DNA of 45,562 bases. Origin: Candidatus Binatia bacterium. GTDB lineage: Bacteria > Desulfobacterota > Binatia > UBA1149 > CAITLU01. The stretch lies in contig DASXOZ010000010.1 in NCBI GenBank assembly GCA_036493895.1, positions 1 through 45,562 on the forward strand, in the 5' to 3' direction. The notes under the pieces were generated by a model. The model had not been told where the DNA came from, did no database searches, and saw only the letters and a program-made list of their open reading frames with translations. A program made the translations under genes and the position numbers. Of this stretch, positions 1 through 7,821 are shown piece after piece. Each line of letters starts with the position of its first letter. Position 1 is the stretch's first letter.

Positions 1-367
1 CATTCTGTGGGAAAAGGCTAAGTTCCCGACCTTTACCTGGGTTGTTGAGTAACGCGACAAATGACGTATCCAACTTGAGCCCACGCAGATTGATTCCTAT
101 TCGCCAAATACCTGGGACGAGGCGGTAGTCAGGGTTCCTTAGCATCGGATGGAGAGCCGTTTCGTTATTGTACGCATAGGCATCGGATTCATGGTTGAAC
201 TTAATGGCGATATCCAGGCGATGCGGTGCGCCGTTTGGAGCCAATGTGGGCAAAGTGGTAACTGTCGGGGCGTAAGCTTCCCCGTCCCGGACACATTCTA
301 TAAGTAGACTTTCCGCGGGCCGGAACTGAGATCCTCTCAGGCGACCCGCGAGTTGCCTTCGAGCCAC
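1..367 (-). CDS. Partial hypothetical protein running off the left edge
   Basis: One minus-strand frame stays open from a GTG at 367 to the window edge, giving about 122 residues of protein-like sequence, for example RLDIAIKFNHESDAYAYNN and RLVPGIWRIGINLRGL. The gene continues beyond position 1, so the C-terminus is missing. The GTG start overlaps the 3' end of the Doc gene by 31 bp; there is no in-frame ATG upstream. By my count GC is about 50% over positions 1-180, well below the rest of the window, and the reading frame uses AT-rich codons, which suggests transfer. I do not recognise a family. The first 20 or so residues (MARRQLARGSLRG region) are less convincing, so the true start may differ. 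Confidence 0.5.
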   Translation of the reverse strand, partial: MARRQLAGRLRGSQFRPAESLLIECVRDGEAYAPTVTTLPTLAPNGAPHRLDIAIKFNHESDAYAYNNETALHPMLRNPDYRLVPGIWRIGINLRGLKLDTSFVALLNNPGKGRELSLFPQN

Positions 368-723
368 GTCGCGAATTCCGCTTCGCTCATCTCCCCCGCG
401 GCGAGCGCCAGGGTGCGGATGGTGGCATCGGCTTCGGAAGCAATGAAGTGCCTGCCGTTCAGTTCGAGAAACATGATCGCGGCCGCGAACCCCGACCGCT
501 TGTTGCCGTCGACAAACGGGTGGTTCTTCACGATGCCGAACGCGTAGCTCGCGGCCAGCTCACAAAGCCTAGGAGCCTCGTAGGCATAGAGGTTCACCGG
601 CCTGGCCAACGCGGACTCGAGCAGGCTGGTGTCGCGGATTCCTGCCGACCCGCCGAATCCGGCGAGCAGGCGTTCGTTGACGGCGAGCACGACCTCGTGA
701 AGGAGCCAGACTGGCTCCTTCAC
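337..723 (-). CDS. doc: Doc-type toxin (Fic/DOC fold)
   Basis: A 128-residue protein with the Fic/Doc active-site motif HPFVDGNKRSG at residues 68-78. The Lys at the position where true Fic AMP-transferases carry Gly matches Doc kinases, which phosphorylate EF-Tu and stop translation. The start chosen is GTG at 723, because it overlaps the antitoxin stop codon as GTGA, the usual translational coupling of such pairs, and because residues MKEPVWLLHEVVLAVNERLL align with Doc N-termini. A longer in-frame extension to 849 only reads antitoxin sequence in another frame. It is the second gene of a two-gene operon with the AbrB-like antitoxin. The biochemical target is inferred from the family. Confidence 0.9.
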   Translation of the reverse strand: MKEPVWLLHEVVLAVNERLLAGFGGSAGIRDTSLLESALARPVNLYAYEAPRLCELAASYAFGIVKNHPFVDGNKRSGFAAAIMFLELNGRHFIASEADATIRTLALAAGEMSEAEFATWLEGNSRVA

Positions 724-950
724 TTCGCCAGTTCCCTCAGCGTATTCCGGTAACGACGGATAACGTCCTCTGCCACTTCCATTTGGCGGGTGAACTCGGC
801 GCTCGCGGGGCTGACCCGAAGGCTGCCATCCGCAGCCTCGGAGACGCACACCGTGTCGCCTTCCTCCACCTTCAGATAGGAGAGAATTTCCTTGGGCAGA
901 ACGACGCCTACCGAGTTGCCGACCTTGCGGAGTTTAAGCTCGTGCAGCAT
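720..950 (-). CDS. AbrB/MazE-like antitoxin
   Basis: A 76-residue protein beginning MLHELKLRKVGNSVGVVLP, the classic swapped-hairpin AbrB/SpoVT DNA-binding N-terminus (residues 5-48). The helical C-terminus (EFTRQMEVAEDVIRRYRNTL) probably neutralises the Doc toxin encoded immediately downstream. The ATG at 950 is preceded by a strong promoter but no Shine-Dalgarno sequence; the -10 box ends 6 nt before the start, so the message should be leaderless. Autorepression is likely through the perfect palindrome CGTTATAACG at 971-980, which lies between -35 and -10. Doc toxins pair more often with Phd, but AbrB-type partners are known. Confidence 0.88.
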   Translation of the reverse strand: MLHELKLRKVGNSVGVVLPKEILSYLKVEEGDTVCVSEAADGSLRVSPASAEFTRQMEVAEDVIRRYRNTLRELAK

Positions 951-985
951 AGGCCAAGTGTACCCACATTCGTTATAACGGACAA
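951..985 (-). promoter_or_regulatory. Promoter and operator of the AbrB/Doc operon
   Basis: On the minus strand: -35 TTGTCC (985-980), a 17-nt spacer, -10 TACACT (962-957), then 6 nt (TGGCCT) to the ATG at 950. The spacer contains the perfect palindrome CGTTATAACG (971-980), a natural operator for an autoregulating antitoxin. Transcription should start at or within a base or two of the ATG, giving a leaderless mRNA. Confidence 0.65.
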
Positions 986-1140
986 GAATGACATGCCCGT
1001 GCGTGCCTCCGGTGAGCCGGGGCAGATTGGCAAGGCGGCATGGGCTTCCCCGACGGAAGGGCCGGGGCAGCGTCGGGGACGAAACCCCGGCGAGCGCGCA
1101 CACACGGGCGGACGCGTTGAACGCCACTTCCGAGTTTTCG

Positions 1141-1470
1141 TTACGCCGCTCGCCTGGATCGCGTCACCGTGAGCTTCACTCGCGAGCCAGCCGCGGCCAG
1201 TGCGCGGATGAGAGACTCGATGCTCGCCTGTGGATCGCCGCCTTCCATCTTGGCCACGCGCGCCTGACTCGACTGAATGAGCTTGGCGAGTTCCGCCTGC
1301 GTCATTCCCGCCTGAAGGCGGCGCTGCTTGACGGCCTTCGCAAGCGTGATTCGCGCTTCGATCACGGCCATGTCTTCCTCGCTGAGTCCGAGAAAGTCTT
1401 GAACAGTGGTCACGCGACCACCCATCTGTTTCAGTTTCCTTGTTTTCCTGGCATCCATGTTCGCCCTCAT
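1141..1470 (-). CDS. XRE-family antitoxin (HigA-like)
   Basis: A 109-residue protein with a Cro/cI helix-turn-helix at about residues 55-80 (AGMTQAELAKLIQSSQARVAK), typical of antitoxins that pair with RelE/Gp49-type toxins. Its ATG at 1470 overlaps the toxin stop codon (ATGA), so it is translationally coupled as the second gene. An internal Met at residue 5 is an alternative start. It should bind both its toxin and the inverted repeat upstream of the operon (1808-1831). Confidence 0.9.
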   Translation of the reverse strand: MRANMDARKTRKLKQMGGRVTTVQDFLGLSEEDMAVIEARITLAKAVKQRRLQAGMTQAELAKLIQSSQARVAKMEGGDPQASIESLIRALAAAGSRVKLTVTRSRRAA

Positions 1471-1802
1471 TCATCATCCCATCTTCGCAGCCGTTGCCTG
1501 CACGTGGAGATCACGTCCTTCGGCGTGGTGCGCGTGGTCTTCGAGAACAACTCCACGACGAGAATCTCGTCCTTGTCCAAGCGGTAGACGATGCGCCAGG
1601 TCTTGTTCGCGTCGTTGATGCGCAGCTCGTGACATCGCGGCCCGATGTTGGGCATCGGGCGAGAATGCGGCAAAGCCAACCGCTCACCTTGCTGCAACTG
1701 GCGGAGCAGGAAGCCCGCTTCGCGTCTTGCCTCGACGGACATGGGCGGCGTTTTGATTTCGCCGGAGAGAATGGCGAGCGATTTTTGGACGCCATCGCCC
1801 AC
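1467..1802 (-). CDS. RelE/HigB-type (Gp49-like) toxin
   Basis: A 111-residue protein with the core of phage Gp49-like toxins: residues RCHELRINDANKTWRIVYRL followed by VVELFSKTTRTTPKDVISTC. These are RelE-fold mRNA interferases acting on the ribosome. The start is GTG at 1802; no other in-frame start lies upstream before the operator. The -10 box ends 6 nt before this GTG, which supports the choice and predicts a leaderless transcript. It is the first gene of the toxin-first operon and overlaps the HTH antitoxin by 4 bp. Confidence 0.88.
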   Translation of the reverse strand: MGDGVQKSLAILSGEIKTPPMSVEARREAGFLLRQLQQGERLALPHSRPMPNIGPRCHELRINDANKTWRIVYRLDKDEILVVELFSKTTRTTPKDVISTCRQRLRRWDDE

Positions 1803-1837
1803 GCTGCGTGTATGCCATATCCGGCATACACCGTCAA
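1803..1837 (-). promoter_or_regulatory. Promoter and operator of the RelE-HigA operon
   Basis: Minus strand: -35 TTGACG (1837-1832), 17-nt spacer, -10 CATACA (1814-1809), 6 nt (CGCAGC), then the GTG start at 1802. A perfect inverted repeat with 9-bp arms, GTGTATGCC and GGCATACAC, separated by 6 nt (1808-1831), covers the spacer and the -10 box and is the probable antitoxin operator. Confidence 0.65.
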
Positions 1838-1952
1838 CCGGGATGTTCAGCCGTCCGGTCTGCGGCTGCTGCGGCGTTCCTCACGTGCATTCGAAGAACG
1901 ATTCGGTTGCCGCGCTTCGTGTACCGAAGCCTGTGCTGCCGCCGCTCCCGCC

Positions 1953-2666
1953 TCACCCTTCCACATCGCAATGATGCGCAATCCGCCTTAGCCGTTCCGG
2001 ATCGTGAATCGTCAGCTCGCGAGCCTCGAGCGAGAGCAGGTGGCGATCGCGCAGCCCCCCGAACAGTCGTATCGCTGTCTCCGGCGACACCCCGATCATC
2101 TCGGCGATCTCGCGGCGCGAATACGCGAGCGTGAAATGCGCTGCGCCCTGTGACGCGCGAGTCGTTGCGCGCTCGGTCAGGCGCAGGACCAGCTCGGCAA
2201 GCCTTCCCTCGGCGCTCTTGAACGCGAAGTCGCGAGTCTTTCGGCGCGCGCCGGCCAGCGCTGCGCAGAGCGCCGTCACCAGACGCAGTCCCGCGCTCGG
2301 ATGAAGCTGGAGGAAGCGCGCCAGGTGCTCGCGCGAAAGAAAGGTGGCCTGCGTCTCGACCGTGGCCTCGGCTGACGTGGAGCAGGTTGTTCCTTCTTCC
2401 GTGCCGATTTCGCCGAGCACGTCACCGGGGTGGGCGATGCCTGCGATGTAGTCGCGACCGAAACGGTCGGACTGGTAGACCTTCACTGCGCCGTGGCAGA
2501 CGAGGTAGAGGCCGGTGGCCGGCGCGCCTTCGAAGAAGAGCGCCTGGCGAGGCTTGTAGATGGCCGTGGTCGTACAGGCGCGGAACTCATCGAGCAGCGA
2601 CAGCGGCAGGCCGCCGCACACACTCGAACCGCGCACCGGGCATTGCTCGCAGGATATTCGGCGCAT
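1953..2666 (-). CDS. CRP/FNR-family regulator with an N-terminal Cys cluster
   Basis: A 237-residue regulator. The start at 2666 is fixed by an AGGAGG Shine-Dalgarno sequence 7 nt upstream. The N-terminus MRRISCEQCPVRGSSVC (Cys6, Cys9, Cys17) matches FNR-type proteins, in which three such cysteines plus one internal Cys bind an oxygen-labile [4Fe-4S] cluster. A cyclic-nucleotide-binding-fold beta-roll follows (about 25-130), and a crp-type helix-turn-helix lies at about 170-225 (YSRREIAEMIGVSPETAIRL). It is divergent from the acyl-CoA dehydrogenase operon and about 23 kb from the cytochrome genes, either of which could be a target; no clear FNR box was found. Oxygen sensing is inferred from the cysteines. 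Confidence 0.9.
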   Translation of the reverse strand: MRRISCEQCPVRGSSVCGGLPLSLLDEFRACTTTAIYKPRQALFFEGAPATGLYLVCHGAVKVYQSDRFGRDYIAGIAHPGDVLGEIGTEEGTTCSTSAEATVETQATFLSREHLARFLQLHPSAGLRLVTALCAALAGARRKTRDFAFKSAEGRLAELVLRLTERATTRASQGAAHFTLAYSRREIAEMIGVSPETAIRLFGGLRDRHLLSLEARELTIHDPERLRRIAHHCDVEG

Positions 2667-2999
2667 CGCCTTTTCCTCCTGAATCGCCTGAACCGCTCGA
2701 ATCGCTCGAATCGCTCGACCTGCCGACCTCCCTGCAAGATCCGTGATGCGTGAGCACCGCGTCATTCTCTGGTCCGGAGCACATTTCTTCCCGCGTCTCG
2801 GAATACGAAGTCGCGCGCTTCGCGGGGCTGCGAATCCGGTCAGGGGCAGCTTTGCCATGACGGGTATCAGTATCCGGACTGACATCGGTCATACCCGAGC
2901 CATCCAAAATCGGTGATCAAGGCGTCATGGTTCTGGACGCCTGACCGCCCCGATGACCAGGAGGAACGCCCGGCGCGCCGAGTGCCGGAGGAGGCACAC
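2667..2999. other. Divergent intergenic region (FNR-like gene / acd operon)
   Basis: This 333-bp region holds no gene. It contains four 9-bp tandem repeats (2681-2716) and an inverted repeat CGGGTAT (2861-2867) / ATACCCG (2891-2897), which partly encloses a smaller one, TGAC-ATCG-GTCA (2880-2891). The latter could be an operator for the TetR regulator of the plus-strand operon. No confident promoter hexamers were identified. Confidence 0.5.
2681..2716. repeat. 9-bp tandem repeat, four units
   Basis: Units GAATCGCCT, GAACCGCTC, GAATCGCTC and GAATCGCTC follow each other directly, ending 15 bp upstream of the FNR-like start codon, just before its Shine-Dalgarno sequence. A similar array is at the start of the GH13 gene (44743-44796). 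Confidence 0.8.
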
Positions 3000-4226
3000 A
3001 TGCAACTCATCGATCTGGACCTCGACCTCAGCGAAGAAGAACGATCCATCCGCGACACCGTCCACCGCTTCGCCGCCGCCGTCCTGCGACCCGCCGGCAC
3101 TGCGCTGGACCGGCTGGCCGACCCCGCCGACGTGGTCACCCGTCGCTCGATCCTGTGGAACGTCTTCGAGCAGTACCGCGCGCTCGGCCTTCATGGCCTC
3201 GACAGTGACCTGGCGCTGGCCGGCACGGCACACCTCGCGCGCATCCACTACCTGATCCAGGAAGAGCTCGGCTGGGGCGACACGGGACTGGCGATCAGTC
3301 TCGGCGTCGCGGATTTTCCGGCGATGTTCGCGCGTCTCGTTGGCAGGGACGACCTCGTCGAGCGCTTCGCGAATCCGGCCAAGCCCGAGATCGGATGCTG
3401 GGCGGTCACCGAGCCGAACCACGGCAGCGACGAGCTCGCGTTCAACCAGCCGGTCTTCGACGACAGGAAAGTCCGCGCCGACTGCATCGCGACGCCCATG
3501 GGCGACGACTTCGTGATCAACGGCCAGAAGTCGGCGTGGGTCTCCAACGGAACGATCGCGACTACCGCGGCGCTGTTCTGCACGCTCGACAGCGGTCACG
3601 GACTGCGCGGCGGCGGCGTCGCGCTGGTGCCGCTCGACCTTCCGGGCGTTTCGCGCGGCACGCCGCTCGACAAGCTCGGGCAGCGCGCCCTCAACCAGGG
3701 CGAGATCTATTTCGACTCCGTGCGCATCCCTGCCGAGTGGATGATCATCGGCGAGGAGAACTACGCGATGGCCGTCGAGGCGGTGCTGACGATGGCCAAC
3801 GCGCACATGGGCACGACGTTCGTCGGCCTGGCACGCGCAGCCTTCGAACATGCGATCGAGTACGCGCAGACGCGCGTTCAGGGCGGGCTGCCGATCGCAC
3901 GCCACCAGAACGTGAAGCTGAAGCTCTTCGACATGTTCCGCAGGGTCGAAGCAGCGCGTGCGCTGGCTCGCCGCGTGTTCGTCTACAACGCGACGCAACA
4001 GCCCGCCCTGCTTCCCTACTCCATCGCGTCCAAGACGTTCTGTACCGACGCAGCCTACGAGTGCGCGCACCACGCCGTCCAGATCTTCGGCGGCAACGGG
4101 CTGAGCCGCGAATACCCGGTCGAAAAGCTGCTGCGCGATGCGCGCGCTGCGCTGATCGAAGACGGCTGCAACGACATGCTGAGCATCGTCGGCGCCGACC
4201 GGCTCGATGCCGCGATGTGCGCCTGA
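3000..4226 (+). CDS. Acyl-CoA dehydrogenase
   Basis: A 408-residue FAD-dependent acyl-CoA dehydrogenase that would introduce an alpha,beta double bond into an acyl-CoA and pass electrons to an electron-transfer flavoprotein. Visible features: the N-terminal helical domain (LSEEERSIRDTVHRFAAAVL), the family signature CWAVTEPNHGSDE in the middle beta-domain, NGQKSAWVSNGTIA, and the C-terminal QIFGGNGLSREYPVEKLLRD with the probable catalytic Glu in ALIEDGCND. The ATG at 3000 has a GGAGGAGG Shine-Dalgarno sequence; the in-frame extension to 2913 does not look coding. It is first in a six-gene operon whose next gene starts 23 bp downstream. The chain or ring substrate is unknown. Confidence 0.93.
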   Translation: MQLIDLDLDLSEEERSIRDTVHRFAAAVLRPAGTALDRLADPADVVTRRSILWNVFEQYRALGLHGLDSDLALAGTAHLARIHYLIQEELGWGDTGLAISLGVADFPAMFARLVGRDDLVERFANPAKPEIGCWAVTEPNHGSDELAFNQPVFDDRKVRADCIATPMGDDFVINGQKSAWVSNGTIATTAALFCTLDSGHGLRGGGVALVPLDLPGVSRGTPLDKLGQRALNQGEIYFDSVRIPAEWMIIGEENYAMAVEAVLTMANAHMGTTFVGLARAAFEHAIEYAQTRVQGGLPIARHQNVKLKLFDMFRRVEAARALARRVFVYNATQQPALLPYSIASKTFCTDAAYECAHHAVQIFGGNGLSREYPVEKLLRDARAALIEDGCNDMLSIVGADRLDAAMCA

Positions 4227-4249
4227 CAGGCGAGCGAGGAGAGGACCCC

Positions 4250-5485
4250 ATGAAGATGAACGCAGTCGTGGCCGGCGTCGGGATGACCCATTTCGGCAAG
4301 CACCTCGAGCAGGGTCTCAAGGCGATCGGCTCCGAGGCCGTCGAGCTCGCGCTGAAGGATGCGAACCTCACGTCCGAGGATCTCCAGGCAGCGTGGGTCG
4401 GAAACGCCGCCGCGGGCCTCGTGACGGGCCAGGAATGCATCCGCGGGGAAGTGGTCCTGCGCTCGATCGGAATCGGCAGGATTCCGGTCGTCAACGTCGA
4501 GAACGCGTGCGCGAGCGGCGCGACCGCCGTCAACCAGGCAGCCGCGATGGTCAGCGCCGGCCTCTACGACTGCGTGCTCGCCCTCGGAGTCGAGAAGCTC
4601 TACCACGAGGACAAGCGCAAGAGCTTCAGCGCGTTTTCGGGCGCGGTGGACGTCGAGCTCATGACGGTGCTGATGGCGGCGCTGCAGAAGAATGCCGAGG
4701 AAGGCGGCGCGCGGTCCGGATCCAGCGGCGCCGGCGAGAAGCGCTCGATGTTCATGGACATCTACGCGGCCGCGGCGCGGTCCCACATGCAGCGCTACGG
4801 CACCACTGCCGCGCAGCTCGCGATGGTCTCCGCCAAGAACTCCCTTCATGGCAGTCTCAATCCGCGCGCCCAGTTCCGCGAGCGCATGAGCGTCGAGGAG
4901 GTGCTGGCGGCTCCGATGATCGCCGAGCCGCTGACGCGCCCGATGTGCTCGCCGATCGGCGACGGCGCTGCCGCGGTGATCCTGGTCAGCGCGAGAAAGG
5001 CGCGCGAGCTCGGCATCACCAGGCCGGTTTCGATCGTCTCGAGCGTGCTGCGCTCGGGCTGGGACCACGATTACGACGATCCGTCCTCCGGCGACGTCTC
5101 CGCGAAGGAAGCCTACGAAGAGGCGTCGATCGGCCCCGACGACCTGAGTCTCGTCGAACTGCACGATGCATCTTCGTTCGGCGAGATCCTCGCCACCGAG
5201 TACCTCGGCCTGTGCCCGAAAGGCGGCGGTGGAAAGCTGGTCGCCGACGGTGTGACGACTCTTGGCGGGCGGCTTCCCGTCAATACCTCGGGCGGGCTGC
5301 TGCGAAAGGGACATCCGGTCGGCGCGACGGGCGCTGCCCAGATCGTCGAGATCACCGAACAGCTTCAGGGCCGCTCCGGAGCGCGGCAGGTGGCCGGAGC
5401 ACGCATCGGCATGGCCCAGAACGGCGGCGGCAACATCGGTACCGACGTTGCCGCAATGTGCGTCACGATCCTTCAGGCTGCCTGA
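4250..5485 (+). CDS. Thiolase-like protein (SCP-x / lipid-transfer type)
   Basis: A 411-residue thiolase-fold protein. The nucleophilic Cys lies in NVENACASGATA, followed by the later motifs HDASSFGEIL and GHPVGATGAAQ. This is the SCP-x / non-specific lipid-transfer subfamily, used for thiolytic or retro-aldol cleavage of branched or steroid side-chain acyl-CoAs. The usual C-terminal CxG motif is not evident; the C-terminus reads NGGGNIGTDVAAMC. The ATG at 4250 has the Shine-Dalgarno sequence GAGGAGAGG. It sits between acyl-CoA dehydrogenase and acyl-CoA ligase, consistent with a beta-oxidation route. Substrate specificity is inferred from the subfamily only. Confidence 0.88.
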   Translation: MKMNAVVAGVGMTHFGKHLEQGLKAIGSEAVELALKDANLTSEDLQAAWVGNAAAGLVTGQECIRGEVVLRSIGIGRIPVVNVENACASGATAVNQAAAMVSAGLYDCVLALGVEKLYHEDKRKSFSAFSGAVDVELMTVLMAALQKNAEEGGARSGSSGAGEKRSMFMDIYAAAARSHMQRYGTTAAQLAMVSAKNSLHGSLNPRAQFRERMSVEEVLAAPMIAEPLTRPMCSPIGDGAAAVILVSARKARELGITRPVSIVSSVLRSGWDHDYDDPSSGDVSAKEAYEEASIGPDDLSLVELHDASSFGEILATEYLGLCPKGGGGKLVADGVTTLGGRLPVNTSGGLLRKGHPVGATGAAQIVEITEQLQGRSGARQVAGARIGMAQNGGGNIGTDVAAMCVTILQAA

Positions 5486-5498
5486 CGGAGGAAGCGTC

Positions 5499-7109
5499 AT
5501 GCGCGAACGGCATCCAGGAGTCCTCGTCGACTTGATCCATCGCAAGGCCGAGGAGCAGCCGGACCTTGCGGTTGTCACCTTCGAGCACCTGAGCCTCGAC
5601 GGCTGCGCAACGCCCGATGAAATCCGCACCTACGCCGAGCTGCGCGAGCGTGCCAACAACGTCGCCGCGTGGCTGGTACGCGCAGGCGCGGAGCCCGGCA
5701 CGCGTTTCGCGCTGATGATGCGCAACCATCCTGAGTTCGTCGAGACGATGATCGCGGCGTCGCAGACCGCGACCGTGTTCGTGCCGATCGATCCACGCAC
5801 GCGCGGCGACAAGCTCGCCTTCATGCTGAAAAACGCCGGCTGCAAGGGCGTGGTCTGCGCCGACTACTGCCTGCCCGCGGTGCTCGAAGCGCGCTCGCGC
5901 GTGCCGCAAATCGCGTGGGTGCTCGCGCTCGACAGCAGGGAAGATGCGGCGGTCCAGGGGCTCGCGCCCGGCATTGCCTCCTTTGCCGAGGTTTTCGCGA
6001 GCCCCGCGCCGACCGTCGACGTGCGGCTCGAACGGCCGACCGACCCGCTGCAGATCATCTACACCTCCGGAACCACCGGCGATCCGAAAGGCGTCGTCTT
6101 TCCGAACGACAGATTCGGCGCGTACGCGATGCTCGGCATGATCGCCGGCTACGAGAGCGGCGACCGCCCGTATACGGGTTTATCGCTGACTCACGGCAAC
6201 GCGCAGGCCGTCACGCTCGGGCCGTCGCTTTTCATGGGGCTCGGCGCGGTATTCAGCCGCCGCTTCACGAAGTCGAGGTTGTGGGACGTGTGCCGCCGCT
6301 ACGGCTGCACCACCTTCTCGCTGCTCGGCGGGATGGCGATGGCGATCTACAGCGAGCCCGAACGCCCCGACGACGGCGACAACCCGGTGCGTCTCGTGAC
6401 CAGCGCCGGCATGCCGGCGCCGATCTGGGAAGCCTTCGAGAAACGCTTCCACCTGAAGGTCCTCGAATGGTACGCCGCGATCGAAGGCGGCATGGCGTTC
6501 AAGCCGCCCGGAGTCGGACCGATCGGCACCTTCGGCAAACCGCCGGGCAATCTCGAGATGAAGATCCTCGACGACGACGACCGCGAGTGCCCGCCCGGAG
6601 TGCTCGGGGAGATCTGCTCGCGACCGACCGACGGCACACGCGCGAAAGTCGAGTATTTCGAGAACGCGGAAGCTTCCGAGAAAAAGACGGCCGGCGGCTG
6701 GCTTCGCAGCGGCGACATCGGTCACACGGACGCCGACGGATGGTTCTACTTCGACTATCGCAAGGGCGGCGGCATCCGCCACAACGGCGACTTCATCAAT
6801 CCCGGGTTCGTCGAGAAGGCGATCGCCGAGCATCCCGAGGTCACCGACGTGTTCGTCTACGGCGTGCCGGCCGCGTCGGGCTCGCCCGGCGAGAAAGACG
6901 TCGTCGCGGCAGTCGTGCCAGCCAACGGCCGCCTGTCGGTGCCCGGCCTGTTCGCGATGTGCCGAGAGAAACTGGAGCCGAACTTCGTGCCGACCTGGAT
7001 CCAGGTGGTCGACGAGATCCCGAAGACCGCTTCGGAGAAACCGCAGGAACGCTTCCTCCTGGAGCGTTTTGCGCCGGACGCGACGGGCGTCTTCCACGAA
7101 GCGAGATGA
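5499..7109 (+). CDS. AMP-forming acyl-CoA synthetase (CaiC-like)
   Basis: A 536-residue ANL-superfamily ligase that would activate a carboxylic acid via acyl-AMP to its CoA thioester. Motifs: the P-loop IIYTSGTTGDPKGVVF at about 186-201, the acyl-binding region EWYAAIEGGMAFK, and the hinge region SGDIGHTDADGWFYFDYRK. The C-terminal domain ends ASEKPQERFL, where a Lys is expected to catalyse adenylation. It resembles crotonobetaine/carnitine-CoA ligases in length and motifs. The start at 5499 lies 13 bp after the thiolase stop and has GGAGGAA upstream. Its stop overlaps the TetR start (ATGA). It is the likely entry enzyme of the pathway encoded by this operon. Confidence 0.92.
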   Translation: MRERHPGVLVDLIHRKAEEQPDLAVVTFEHLSLDGCATPDEIRTYAELRERANNVAAWLVRAGAEPGTRFALMMRNHPEFVETMIAASQTATVFVPIDPRTRGDKLAFMLKNAGCKGVVCADYCLPAVLEARSRVPQIAWVLALDSREDAAVQGLAPGIASFAEVFASPAPTVDVRLERPTDPLQIIYTSGTTGDPKGVVFPNDRFGAYAMLGMIAGYESGDRPYTGLSLTHGNAQAVTLGPSLFMGLGAVFSRRFTKSRLWDVCRRYGCTTFSLLGGMAMAIYSEPERPDDGDNPVRLVTSAGMPAPIWEAFEKRFHLKVLEWYAAIEGGMAFKPPGVGPIGTFGKPPGNLEMKILDDDDRECPPGVLGEICSRPTDGTRAKVEYFENAEASEKKTAGGWLRSGDIGHTDADGWFYFDYRKGGGIRHNGDFINPGFVEKAIAEHPEVTDVFVYGVPAASGSPGEKDVVAAVVPANGRLSVPGLFAMCREKLEPNFVPTWIQVVDEIPKTASEKPQERFLLERFAPDATGVFHEAR

Positions 7110-7819
7110 CGATGGGAACGTCGAACACAGCATCGAGCCGCGACGCGGCACATCTTTCCACGCTGGCCGGCGCCGTCGGCAAGCGTGAGCGCAACAGCAA
7201 GCGCATCCGCGAGCAGATCGTCGCCGCTGCGCGCGAGAGTTTTTGCGAGCTCGGCTTCGGCGCTTCCACCGTGCGCGACATCATGCGCCGCGCCGGCCTC
7301 GCGTCGGGGACTTTCTACAATTACTTCCACGACAAGGAATCGGTGTTGAACGAGATCGTGGTGGAGTTCGCGGCAAGGGTCCGGGCACACGTTCACCTCG
7401 CACGCATGAAGGCGACCTCGCTAGAGGCGCTGATCCACGAGGCGTTCCGCGCGACATTCTCGCTCTACGCGCAGGATCGCCTGCTCGTCACGCTGGTCAC
7501 GCGCAATTCGGGCGACGTGCGGCAGCTGCTGGCCGCCAGCGTGATGGACCTTGCGATCCGCGACCTCGCCGACGATCTGGAGGCGCGCTCCGGGGAGTTC
7601 GGCATCGCCGGGCTCGACCTCGAGAGCTTTGCGCTCGCGGGCGTCGCGCTGGCGGGCGAGTTCGGCTTCCGGATGATCCAGAAGCGCCCATTCGACATCG
7701 AGCACACGACCGAATTCGTCTCCGGGCTCATGCTCGCAGGCATCGAACGCATGTCCACGCTGGTGAAACGCGGCGCGGGTTCGCAACCCGAAGCGCCGGA
7801 AACCATGCAGGAGGTATGA
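7106..7819 (+). CDS. TetR-family transcriptional regulator
   Basis: A 237-residue regulator with an unusually long N-terminal arm (about 30 residues) before the TetR DNA-binding domain; the helix-turn-helix is at about 53-75 (ASTVRDIMRRAGLASGTFYNYF). The ATG at 7106 overlaps the ligase stop; a second ATG at 7112 is an alternative. The ligand-binding domain is not assignable. It is embedded in the operon, so it probably senses an acyl-CoA or the substrate and autoregulates the locus. A candidate operator is the inverted repeat at 2861-2897 upstream of the first gene. Confidence 0.9.
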   Translation: MTMGTSNTASSRDAAHLSTLAGAVGKRERNSKRIREQIVAAARESFCELGFGASTVRDIMRRAGLASGTFYNYFHDKESVLNEIVVEFAARVRAHVHLARMKATSLEALIHEAFRATFSLYAQDRLLVTLVTRNSGDVRQLLAASVMDLAIRDLADDLEARSGEFGIAGLDLESFALAGVALAGEFGFRMIQKRPFDIEHTTEFVSGLMLAGIERMSTLVKRGAGSQPEAPETMQEV

Positions 7820-7821
7820 CC

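Noticed and set aside
1511..1837. Alternative minus frame starting MTVYAGYGIHAAW at 1837
   Set aside because: It is the +1 shadow of the RelE-type toxin; the conserved Gp49-like motifs are in the other frame.
2905..2925. FNR box between the FNR-like gene and the acd operon
   Set aside because: A TTGAT half-site is present on the minus strand but the second half (ATCAA) is absent.
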